DNA of 15,010 nucleotides from CAZWZG01 sp964638245. GTDB lineage: Bacteria; Pseudomonadota; Alphaproteobacteria; Rhodobacterales; Rhodobacteraceae. Of this stretch, positions 5,939 through 12,648 are shown piece by piece. The translations under genes were made by a program, and so were the position numbers. The notes below the pieces were generated by a model. That model had not been told where the DNA came from. It worked only from the letters and a program-made list of their open reading frames with translations, and did not search any database. The stretch is taken from the NCBI GenBank assembly GCA_964638245.1, contig CAZWZG010000074.1, forward strand, positions 1 to 15,010. The letters run 5' to 3'. Numbering within the stretch: position 1 is the first letter of the stretch; every line of letters begins with the position of its first letter.

Positions 5939-6604
5939 ATGCGTGAAACCAGCCGAAACCTATCCTCGCCGATCGAGCCGCAATCCCCCGCCATCCTCGA
6001 AGGGGCGCAACGGATGCAAGCCGCGTCTGAGCAACGGCGGAAGAAGCGCCCTGTGACACCGGCCGCGCCAAAACCGTCCGGCGTACAGCCACGCACACCC
6101 GTGATGCGCAAGCTTCTTGGCAGCGCGCAATACCGCCACGACGAACAGATCTTCAACAAAGCCTATTCCACCGGCTTGCGCGATCTCTGCTTCTTGCCGG
6201 GAACAGAGCGTGAGCTGGGCGTCGAAAACGGCTATCTCTTCCTTTTGCCCTGGTCCTGCATCGCTGTGCGCGGCGTGCGTGGCAAAACAAAGAAAATCCC
6301 GCCGCTCGTGATCAGCGATCTCAAGGATTTCGAGTACGACGCGGCGAACCTGCTTTTAGCGGCGCTGGCCTATGATCCGGACGATCTCGCACCGATCCAG
6401 ACGGCCTTGCGCCGCTCCGTTCACGCCTATCTCGCCGAATGGACCACCGCGCTGAACGAACAATCCGCCAATGCACCAAAACGCGTCCGGCCAGAGGATT
6501 TCCTCGGCTTTGATACGCCCAACGCGGCGGACGATTTGCGCAACCTGCCCGGTTTCTTCTCGGTCAACGTGGTCGAGACGATCAAGCGGATCGCCCACGC
6601 CTAG
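5939..6604 (+). CDS. hypothetical protein, basic disordered N-terminus plus conserved-looking domain
   Basis: This 221-residue cytoplasmic protein is of unknown family. Residues 1 to about 50 are rich in Arg, Lys, Pro, Ala and Gln and are probably unstructured. Residues about 55-220 look globular, with a mixed start (YRHDEQIFNKAYSTGLRDL, FLPGTERELGVENGYLFLLP) and a helical second half (DYDP-type turns, ALRRSVHAYLAEWTTAL, FFSVNVVETIKRI). No signal peptide, membrane segment or catalytic motif is seen. I chose ATG 5939; the frame can be extended 21 bases to a TTG at 5918, but neither start has a good ribosome site. GC content and codon use agree with the surrounding chromosome, so it is likely an old resident gene. 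The coding assignment rests on frame length and codon bias. Confidence 0.7.
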   Translation: MRETSRNLSSPIEPQSPAILEGAQRMQAASEQRRKKRPVTPAAPKPSGVQPRTPVMRKLLGSAQYRHDEQIFNKAYSTGLRDLCFLPGTERELGVENGYLFLLPWSCIAVRGVRGKTKKIPPLVISDLKDFEYDAANLLLAALAYDPDDLAPIQTALRRSVHAYLAEWTTALNEQSANAPKRVRPEDFLGFDTPNAADDLRNLPGFFSVNVVETIKRIAHA

Positions 6605-6682
6605 CGCCACCCGCCAAAACCTGCGACGGAAAACCCGCGACCCCGCGTATGAGCTTGCAATACAGCTCACCGAGGTCGCCCC

Positions 6683-7444
6683 ATTTTCAAAATCGCCATC
6701 ACCACGCTCGCCATTGCCATCGGCCTTGCCGTGTCCGTGCATTCCGCCATCAACGAAGCGAGGGTGACCGTTCAGGGCGACCAGCGCTGCATCATCTCCA
6801 ACGGCATCCCCAACCACAGCGTTGGTCAGTTTCCGAACCGCGGGAACCCCCATGCGATCGAGGTGCAGGACATAACCTTTTGCGTCGATGCCACGCCCGA
6901 AAAAGGGACAACCGCGCAGGTCGTCCGCACGGTCGGGATCGCCGAAAACGGCGTGATCATCCGCCCAGGCACAGCGGATTGGTACGATGCCAGTTCCCCA
7001 CGCGGCCACTCCCGCGACAGCGCCTCAGGCTGGAACCTTGATGGTATCGGCGCATCCGACCTTCTTGGCCTTGATGACAACAACGCCCATGTCGGCCCCG
7101 GCGGCGTCTACCACTATCACGGTGTGCCCGCCGCTTGGCTGGACACGTCCGAAGACACGCTTCTTGGGTGGGCCGCAGACGGGTTCGAAATCCACTACGT
7201 GGGCGACAGCGCGCAGCCCTCCTAAGTCCTGAAATCAGGCGAGCGTCAAACGGCCCCGTACGGCGCCCACGACGGCACATACAATCAGGACTTCGAATAC
7301 GTAGCGGGCGCGGGCAATCTGGATGAATGCAACGGCGCGACGGTAAACGGTGAATACATCTATTTTGCCACCGACGCCTATCCGTTCTACCCCCGCTGCC
7401 TGTTCGGAACCGAGGTCACGAACTATGGCGGATCCCGCGGCTAG
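6683..7444 (+). pseudogene. YHYH-domain secreted protein gene, start-codon change and internal stop
   Basis: The frame encodes a YHYH-domain protein, a family of exported proteins of unknown function named for the motif seen here as GVYHYHG, followed by GWAADGFEIHY. It is broken in two ways. First, TAA at 7223-7225 interrupts the frame. The same frame continues as VLKSGERQTAPYGAHDGTY, then DFEYVAGAGNLDECNG and FATDAYPFYPRCLFGTE up to TAG 7442-7444, which is the normal C-terminal part of the family. A single base change from TAC or TAT would explain it. Second, the signal peptide is in frame only from ATT at 6683, which has GAGG seven bases upstream. There is no ATG, and the first usual start (GTG 6731) would remove most of the signal peptide. 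About 253 codons would be the intact length. The end overlaps the convergent gene by four bases (CTAG). Confidence 0.85.
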
Positions 7445-7848
7445 CGCAGGACATGCACCGAACAGTCCGAGTGCCGCATCAACCACGCCGCCGTGCTGCC
7501 CAGCACGATGTCACTGATCTCGGGGCGATGGGACGCCACCACGATCAGATCGGCTTTGACCTCTTCGGCGAAGGACTGGATCGTACGCGCGGGCGAACCA
7601 TGGAGCACATGGCTTTCCACATCTGACGAGCCGCCGACACGCGACGTCAAATGCTGTACGACATGTTTCTCCCGGTCAGATCGGATCTCGGGCGTCAGCA
7701 CATGATCGACATAAGACGGGATCGGCTCGATGACCGAGATAGCAATGATCTTGCCACCATCAGCAACCAGTTTGCGCGCCACCTGAAGCGCGCCATTGCT
7801 GTCGCGTTCCTGATCCGGCGCAATCGGAACCAGAATTGTCTTGTACAT
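7441..7848 (-). CDS. universal stress protein, UspA family
   Basis: This 135-residue cytoplasmic protein has the UspA alpha/beta fold: MYKTILVPIA at the N-terminus, LHGSPARTI (82-90), then ADLIVVASH (99-107), LGSTA (116-120) and SVHVLR at the end. Many UspA proteins bind ATP through G-x2-G-x9-G-S/T. Here the first part reads SHRPEISDIVLGST, so the two early glycines are missing and the protein may not bind ATP in the usual way. The start ATG 7846-7848 has a perfect AGGAGG seven bases upstream; the longer open frame runs into a terminator hairpin and is not real. The upstream region has an FNR-like box and a -10 element at the spacing expected for oxygen-dependent activation. The 3' end shares CTAG with the convergent YHYH pseudogene. 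Confidence 0.94.
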   Translation of the reverse strand: MYKTILVPIAPDQERDSNGALQVARKLVADGGKIIAISVIEPIPSYVDHVLTPEIRSDREKHVVQHLTSRVGGSSDVESHVLHGSPARTIQSFAEEVKADLIVVASHRPEISDIVLGSTAAWLMRHSDCSVHVLR

Positions 7849-7874
7849 CTCTAACCCTCCTCTTTCCTGCGCCA

Positions 7875-7880
7875 ATGATA
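7875..7880 (-). promoter_or_regulatory. candidate -10 element of usp promoter
   Basis: TATCAT on the minus strand would place the transcription start near 7868 and give a leader of about 20 bases that contains the AGGAGG ribosome site. There is no good -35 hexamer. That fits a promoter helped by an activator bound at the FNR-like box upstream. Confidence 0.45.
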
Positions 7881-7902
7881 CCTTTTGAGGGCGACGACGA
7901 CC

Positions 7903-7916
7903 TTGATTTGAATCAC
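7903..7916 (-). promoter_or_regulatory. FNR/FnrL-like binding site upstream of usp
   Basis: TTGAT, TTGA, ATCAC on the plus strand matches TTGAT-N4-ATCAA at 9 of 10 defined positions. With the -10 element at 7875-7880, the centre (7909.5) is 41.5 bases upstream of the predicted start, the standard class II FNR position. Universal stress genes are known FNR-type targets in several bacteria. Regulation here is inferred from site and spacing only. Confidence 0.6.
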
Positions 7917-7917
7917 G

Positions 7918-7945
7918 AAAAAAGGCGGGCAAGATGCCCGCCTTT
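7918..7945 (-). terminator. intrinsic terminator of the beta-helix gene
   Basis: On the minus strand AAAGGCGGGC (7936-7945), loop ATCTT, GCCCGCCTTT (7921-7930) form a 10-bp stem. The T run continues to six at 7918-7923. It starts 25 bases after the stop codon at 7970 and insulates the usp promoter just downstream. Confidence 0.93.
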
Positions 7946-7969
7946 CCCCACCCAACCGGCGCTTCCCCG

Positions 7970-10261
7970 TCAGATGGGTCTGTCGACCCGCGCCGTCACA
8001 TGGACACGCCCATGGACCGGTTCCGGCCACGTCAGGCGCACGAAATTGTTGTTCGCACCATCATTCGTCGTCACATAGGGCATCGCAAAAACGTCCTGCG
8101 CGGACCCGTTCTGGATCGCATCCTCAGTGACAACCGCTGTCACTTCGCGCGACCAACCCCCGAACGGCAGATACCCCGATACATCCAGCACCCATTGCTG
8201 CGCATCCGATGGCTGATCGAACTGCAGCGTGACCGGATTGATCGTGTTCTGGGTGATCGAGTTAAACGTATTGGCCGAAAACTCGACATTCCGCGTCCGG
8301 CTGAAATCCAGCCCCGCGATACTGTCATCGACTTTTTCGACCCGGTCCGTATCGCCGTTGAGCGATTTGAACGTGTTGCCCGTCACGCTGAGGCCTTGGA
8401 TGAAATGACCCGAGCCATAGGGCTTGATCACGATCCAGGCGTGCCATGGGGCGGCATCGTTCACCGTGAAGATATTGCCCGTGATCGTCAGGCCGCCAAA
8501 CGAAAACTCGGTCCCGAAATCGGGCGTCGCGTCATGCTCGTTCGTCCACTCGATAAAACAATTGTCGATGTAATTGCCCGTGATGACCGATTTCACATTC
8601 GTCTCGGTCAAAACCAGCCCCGGCACCCGTGGGCCATCGGTTTCATTGTCGCCCTGGAACCAGTGGTTGCCCACAATCAGGTGACCATTACCCTTCAGCA
8701 CCATCGTCGTGCCCAGCCGCTGGAAGCGGTTGTCGCGGATCTTGGCGTCATTGGCATTGACGTTGAACCCCGACGACACCCGCGCCGTCGCTGGCGTCTG
8801 CTGCTCGTCCGAGCGGAAATGACACCGATCGATCTGCAAATCCTGACAGCCGATCCCATGGGACGTGATGCCCTTGTTCCGCGCCTTGGTCAGGAAGCTG
8901 TCCTTGAAATGGAACGTCTCGCCCGCCGGGGCCAATAGGATGCCCGACGCCTCGCCATTACAATCGATCTCGATATCCGTCAGCGTCAGGCGCGACAGCT
9001 TCACAAAGCCCGAGAAATCCAGGACATAGCGATAGCGCGTGAACGTATAAGTCTGCGATCCCGGCGCCGCATAGAGCGGTTGGCTCAGCGTGATCGTCCC
9101 TGCGCCGACGTTCTTGTCGGTCACGTAAATCTCGCGCCCCACGCCGGTGCCTTCGACCAGACTGCCGATATCGACATTGGCGACATTGGCCACCGCCGTC
9201 AGCTCCAGCGGGTTGGCGCTGGAATAGTTCGCCTGACTGGTCTGAACGCCGGCATCCCATGCCGCACCCGGAACGACGTTGAACTGACCGTTCCGGATCA
9301 CGCGACGGATTTCATAGGTGTCCAGCGTGTTGACCGCCGCCTGCATATCAATCGGCTCGCTCACCTCAATCCGGCGCCCGCCAAGGTCAAGGCTTTCATG
9401 GTCCGAGAAATAAAGCAGCGCCTGAAACGCCTTCTTGAACGCCAGAACCTCATCATCGAATGCGTCCAGATAGGTCGCATAATCATAAGATTTCTGCAGA
9501 AGAAGGCGGTGTTCGTCCGCCATCACAATCGTGCCCTCAAAGCGGGGCGTGTTCGTCAGCGTGGTGTTATCCCCGATCAGGTAATTGCCAGCAGGCACAA
9601 GGATCTGACGCCCGTTCGCAGCCGCATCCGCGGCATCAAACGCCGCCTTGTCATCGGTCACCCCGTCGCCGACGGCGCCAAAATCGCGCACATCCACCCA
9701 GTCCATCATCGAGCGGAAGAAAACGCTGGTGATGTCTTCGATGATGATGTCGTCGATACGAACAACGCCGCCATTGGCGCCCGTCAGGTCCAGCCCGAAA
9801 TGGCCATAGATCGCCTGAGAGCCCCAGACCATGTCCACACCCGTGCGCAGCCCCGCACCGATGATCGCGGTGACCTCGACAATCTCACCATAGGTGCTCA
9901 GCGTCACCGACGGCCCCGTCGTGGTCAGCCCGGTAACTTGTGCATTCGTGGAATCGCCAGCCCAAGCGGCGATCCGCACCGACGGCAAGTTGCCCGACAT
10001 GGCTTTCACCCGCGCAGTGACGCGCAAGTAGCAGCCCGGCAGGATCGGCGTCTCGCCGGTATAGCGCAGGCGCTGTGTTGCCTCGGTCTTGATGATTTCC
10101 AGCGCGCCGCCGAAATCGGCATCCGCAGGCACGAAGGCCGCGTTGGGGTCGCCGTCATAGGTCGCCGAGCCCGGCGTGCCATCTTCCTTCGACCAAACGT
10201 CCAGACCGCCCGCAAAGGCAGGCGGCATCAGCATCAGCCCGTCGGTAATTGCCTTGTTCAT
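7970..10261 (-). CDS. right-handed beta-helix protein, pectate-lyase/tailspike-like
   Basis: This 763-residue protein starts at ATG 10259-10261, with AAGGA eight bases upstream. Residues about 1-180 look like a jelly-roll or carbohydrate-binding region (CYLRVTARVKAMSGNLPSVRI and following strands). WVDVRDFGAVGDGVTDD at about 188-204 is the signature opening of the pectate_lyase_3 / GH28-like beta-helix found in polysaccharide lyases and in phage tailspikes. Repeated short strands rich in N, G and V follow to about residue 690 (for example ITGNYIDNCFIEW, LTITGNIFTVND, LSVTGNTFKSLNG), typical of PbH1 rungs. A short strand-rich end follows. There is no Sec or Tat signal peptide and no membrane anchor (start MNKAITDGLMLMPPAF), so it is either exported by another route or part of a particle. 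Active-site residues cannot be assigned. It is monocistronic, with its own terminator. Its upstream region has a CtrA-type box and a long hairpin. Sugar substrate and role are unknown. Confidence 0.85.
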   Translation of the reverse strand: MNKAITDGLMLMPPAFAGGLDVWSKEDGTPGSATYDGDPNAAFVPADADFGGALEIIKTEATQRLRYTGETPILPGCYLRVTARVKAMSGNLPSVRIAAWAGDSTNAQVTGLTTTGPSVTLSTYGEIVEVTAIIGAGLRTGVDMVWGSQAIYGHFGLDLTGANGGVVRIDDIIIEDITSVFFRSMMDWVDVRDFGAVGDGVTDDKAAFDAADAAANGRQILVPAGNYLIGDNTTLTNTPRFEGTIVMADEHRLLLQKSYDYATYLDAFDDEVLAFKKAFQALLYFSDHESLDLGGRRIEVSEPIDMQAAVNTLDTYEIRRVIRNGQFNVVPGAAWDAGVQTSQANYSSANPLELTAVANVANVDIGSLVEGTGVGREIYVTDKNVGAGTITLSQPLYAAPGSQTYTFTRYRYVLDFSGFVKLSRLTLTDIEIDCNGEASGILLAPAGETFHFKDSFLTKARNKGITSHGIGCQDLQIDRCHFRSDEQQTPATARVSSGFNVNANDAKIRDNRFQRLGTTMVLKGNGHLIVGNHWFQGDNETDGPRVPGLVLTETNVKSVITGNYIDNCFIEWTNEHDATPDFGTEFSFGGLTITGNIFTVNDAAPWHAWIVIKPYGSGHFIQGLSVTGNTFKSLNGDTDRVEKVDDSIAGLDFSRTRNVEFSANTFNSITQNTINPVTLQFDQPSDAQQWVLDVSGYLPFGGWSREVTAVVTEDAIQNGSAQDVFAMPYVTTNDGANNNFVRLTWPEPVHGRVHVTARVDRPI

Positions 10262-10353
10262 CCCAAATCCTTTTCCAAAGGCTCCGGGACCACCAACGCG
10301 CATCACCCGCCGGCTCCGGCAGGAATGCGTCGGGCTGCAATGTCAGGGATCTC

Positions 10354-10414
10354 GGGGATTGTTAGCTCGCGCCTCGCGCGGGCCGCGTCACGGCCAAAAG
10401 AGCTACCAATCCCC
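10354..10414. repeat. long imperfect inverted repeat upstream of the beta-helix gene
   Basis: GGGGATTGTTAGCTC (10354-10368) and GAGCTACCAATCCCC (10400-10414) pair over 15 bases with one mismatch. The 31-base loop itself contains GGCCG/CGGCC (10381-10395) around five bases. No T run follows on either strand, so it is not an ordinary terminator. It lies two bases from a CtrA-type box and 93 bases from the start codon. It could be a structured leader, a cruciform or a protein-binding palindrome. Confidence 0.6.
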
Positions 10415-10416
10415 TG

Positions 10417-10431
10417 TTAAGGCGTTCTTAA
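10417..10431 (-). promoter_or_regulatory. CtrA-type box TTAA-N7-TTAA
   Basis: TTAA (10417-10420), seven bases, TTAA (10428-10431) is a perfect match to the full CtrA consensus of alphaproteobacteria. It lies between the DUF4864 stop codon (16 bases away) and the beta-helix gene, 156 bases upstream of its start codon. The location is upstream of only that gene, which makes it the likely target. Direct evidence for CtrA binding is lacking. Confidence 0.5.
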
Positions 10432-10446
10432 CCTTGCGTGCGGTGC

Positions 10447-10860
10447 TCAGACACCGATCTCGGGCGGACGAATGAATTGTACCCCATTGATCTGCCAGCC
10501 ATTGGGCGTCGGGATCATCTGATAGGCCAGCGCATGCTGCACGCCGTCCTGATCCGTAATCAAAACCGTTTGAATAACCGCGCTGCCCATGGGTTCCTGG
10601 TCCAGATATTCGACCCGACCCGGGCGCCAGACCATCGGATAACCCTGCTTGACCATCATGCCAAAGCGCTGACTCGACCCGAAAAACCGTTTGATATTGG
10701 GCGAGGCATAGGTGAACGCCTCCTCAAAATCATCCACCAGAAACGCATCAATCTGCGATTGGATCACCCCTTCGATGGCCGGGTCCCGAAGCTCTTGTGC
10801 ATGCACGGACACACCAAGACCAAGGAAAATCGCCACCGCCAAAAGCCACTGCCTCAGCAT
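10447..10860 (-). CDS. DUF4864-family exported protein
   Basis: This 137-residue protein starts with a Sec signal peptide (MLRQWLLAVAIFLGLGVSVHA, then QELRDP), so the mature form of about 116 residues should be periplasmic. The remainder resembles the DUF4864 domain: IEGVIQSQIDAFLVDDFEEAFTYASP, then a MMVKQGYPMVWRPG segment and a final YQMIPTPNGWQINGVQF. This organisation is that of small NTF2-like folds. No function is established. Start ATG 10858-10860 has GAGGAGAAGG directly upstream. It is divergent from the D,D-carboxypeptidase gene, with about 155 bases between start codons, and it lies upstream of the beta-helix gene on the same strand without an obvious terminator in between, apart from the hairpin at 10354-10414. 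Confidence 0.85.
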   Translation of the reverse strand: MLRQWLLAVAIFLGLGVSVHAQELRDPAIEGVIQSQIDAFLVDDFEEAFTYASPNIKRFFGSSQRFGMMVKQGYPMVWRPGRVEYLDQEPMGSAVIQTVLITDQDGVQHALAYQMIPTPNGWQINGVQFIRPPEIGV

Positions 10861-11015
10861 ATCCTTCTCCTCATTGCTATGTCTTTGAGCTTAGGCCCGA
10901 CCCCGTTTGCGTCAAATAAACCTCTCGGTGCGATACGATCACAATCCGCGGCGTAGCGCGTTTGCCTATGTCTTGGGCCTTGCCCCGGTCACAATGCTTT
11001 GGTTTTTGTCTATCC

Positions 11016-12494
11016 ATGTCTCGCGCGATGAACAGACGGACACTTCTAGCGGCCCTAGCCGCCTCCGCCGCGATGCCCAGCCTGGCAAGCGAGGTCACCG
11101 CTTCGCTGCGCCCGGTGCCTCGCCCGGCCAGCAGATTCGGATCGCCCAGCGCGCGTGCCGAGGCTTTGGTCAAGGCTGCAGGCCTCGGCGGCGTCGTCTC
11201 TTACGCGCTTGTCGATATCGCAACCGGCGAACTGATCGAAAGCCGTTTTCCGACCGCGCCCCAACCGCCGGCCTCCACCGCCAAGGCGATCACCGCGCTC
11301 TATGCGCTGGACCGGCTCGGTCCGAACCACCAGTTCACAACCGAACTGCGCGCGACCGGCCCGATCGAAAACGGCAAGCTTCTGGGCGACCTGATCCTGT
11401 ACGGCGGTGGCGACCCCACGCTGGACAGCGACGCGCTCGGCGCGCTGGCGCAAACCCTCAAGGAGCTTGGGCTGGAAACCGTCATGGGCGGTTTTTACTA
11501 CTGCGACACCGCGCTGCCCCGCATCGAACGCATCGACCTCGAGCAACCAGATCACGTCAGCTACAATCCCTCGATCTCGGGCCTTAACCTGAACTTCAAC
11601 CGCATCCATTTCGAATGGGAACCGGCCAAGGACGGGTTTGACGTCACCATGCAGGCGCGCGCGCGCAAATACCGCCCCGACATCGGGATTTCCCGGATGG
11701 AGATCATCGACGAAAAGGGCCCGGTCTATACCTATTCCACCCGCAACGGCATCGATCATTGGACGGTGGAAAAACGTGCGCTCGGCAAAGGCGGCGCGCG
11801 CTGGCTTCCGGTCCGTGCACCCGGTGCCTATGCCGCCGACGCGTTCCAGAAAATCGCCCGCAGCCGCAGCATCTTTGTCAGTCGCCCGGAATATATGGCC
11901 GAGCTGCCCGAAAGCACCGTCATCGCGTCGACACAAAGCGTTCCACTGGCCACGATGATGCGGGACATGCTGGAATTCTCGACGAACCTCACCGCCGAGG
12001 TGGCTGGTCTTGCGTCTTCGGCGCAAGGCGCGCGCCCGCCGGGAACCCTCTGGGGCTCGGGCCGCCGGATGAGCGCGTGGGCCGCCGACGCCTTCGGGGC
12101 GCAGACGATGCGGTTCGCCGACCATTCCGGCCTCGGCTATGGCAGCCGGATCAGCGCCGCCGACATGGCCCAAATCCTTGCCGCCAATCATGAGGGCGCG
12201 CTGCCGAGCCTGCTGAAGGAAGTGAAACTGGCCACCAACGACGGCCCCGGCCTGACCAAGGGACGCGCCGTCGCCAAAACCGGCACGCTCAATTTCGTCT
12301 CGACGCTCGCAGGCTACATCGAAGGTCAGGATCGCCCGATGGCCTTCGCCATCTTCACCGCCGACGAACCCCGCCGCGACGCGATCCCCGTGTCCCAACG
12401 CGAACGCCCCCAAGGCGTGCGCGGCTGGAACAACCGCTCGCGCCGCCTGCAAAAAGACCTGATCCGCCTGTGGGGCCGCTCCTACACGGCGTGA
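11016..12494 (+). CDS. dacB: D-alanyl-D-alanine carboxypeptidase/endopeptidase, PBP4 family (S13)
   Basis: Low-molecular-mass penicillin-binding protein of 492 residues that removes terminal D-Ala or cleaves peptide cross-links of peptidoglycan in the periplasm. The three active-site motifs are all present: STAK with the nucleophile Ser87 and Lys90, STN (322-324) and KTG (421-423). The long insert between the first two motifs is normal for the S13 family and distinguishes it from PBP5-type enzymes. The N-terminus MSRAMNRRTLLAALAASAAMPSLAS is a signal peptide; the twin Arg before a hydrophobic stretch allows Tat or Sec export. The start is uncertain: ATG 11016 and ATG 11028 are both plausible, and neither has a strong ribosome site. 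No plus-strand terminator with a T run follows, though a hairpin at 12510-12533 lies just past the stop. Confidence 0.95.
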   Translation: MSRAMNRRTLLAALAASAAMPSLASEVTASLRPVPRPASRFGSPSARAEALVKAAGLGGVVSYALVDIATGELIESRFPTAPQPPASTAKAITALYALDRLGPNHQFTTELRATGPIENGKLLGDLILYGGGDPTLDSDALGALAQTLKELGLETVMGGFYYCDTALPRIERIDLEQPDHVSYNPSISGLNLNFNRIHFEWEPAKDGFDVTMQARARKYRPDIGISRMEIIDEKGPVYTYSTRNGIDHWTVEKRALGKGGARWLPVRAPGAYAADAFQKIARSRSIFVSRPEYMAELPESTVIASTQSVPLATMMRDMLEFSTNLTAEVAGLASSAQGARPPGTLWGSGRRMSAWAADAFGAQTMRFADHSGLGYGSRISAADMAQILAANHEGALPSLLKEVKLATNDGPGLTKGRAVAKTGTLNFVSTLAGYIEGQDRPMAFAIFTADEPRRDAIPVSQRERPQGVRGWNNRSRRLQKDLIRLWGRSYTA

Positions 12495-12504
12495 GGCCGA
12501 CAAA

Positions 12505-12522
12505 GGGCCAGCGCCTGCCCGT
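12505..12522 (+). repeat. 18-bp inverted repeat, left copy (hairpin after dacB)
   Basis: GGGCCAGCGCCTGCCCGT occurs here on the plus strand and exactly on the minus strand at 12624-12641. The sequence to 12533 can fold as AGCGCC/GGCGCT with inner CCC/GGG, a degraded-looking terminator without T run, 15 bases past the dacB stop codon. Confidence 0.65.
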
Positions 12523-12602
12523 GGGGTGGCGCTTAGTCGGAGAAAAAACTTGGCGCTTTATGGTGAACGATCATCTTCCGCCCAAGCGGCGCGCGAGCGG
12601 TG

Positions 12603-12635
12603 AAAAAGCGCCAGCCCGCCGGGACGGGCAGGCGC
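12603..12635 (-). terminator. intrinsic terminator of the terB-like/DUF3445 operon
   Basis: On the minus strand GCGCC, T, GCCCG (12625-12635), a six-base loop, CGGGC, T, GGCGC (12608-12618) form a 10-bp stem with one mismatch, followed by five T (12603-12607). It begins 13 bases past the DUF3445 stop codon. Confidence 0.88.
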
Positions 12636-12641
12636 TGGCCC
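12624..12641 (-). repeat. 18-bp inverted repeat, right copy (within terminator)
   Basis: This is the exact reverse complement of 12505-12522, 101 bases apart. The similarity continues past the 18 bases into the second arm (GGCGCTT in both), so the two convergent 3'-end hairpins look like copies of one element. Confidence 0.65.
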
Positions 12642-12648
12642 GGCGGCG

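Noticed and set aside
7970..10261. Beta-helix gene as part of a prophage
   Set aside because: No integrase, capsid, tail, terminase or lysis genes are nearby. Flanking genes are ordinary chromosomal ones, and base composition is not unusual.
9080..10420. 446-codon open frame on the plus strand opposite the beta-helix gene, plus a 334-codon frame at 7934-8938
   Set aside because: They are antisense to a gene with clear domain signatures, ribosome site and terminator. Their translations are Arg/His/Pro-rich with no recognisable domain, a common by-product of third-position GC bias.
11055..12503. 482-codon open frame on the minus strand opposite dacB
   Set aside because: The dacB frame holds all three penicillin-binding motifs, and the antisense translation has no family features.
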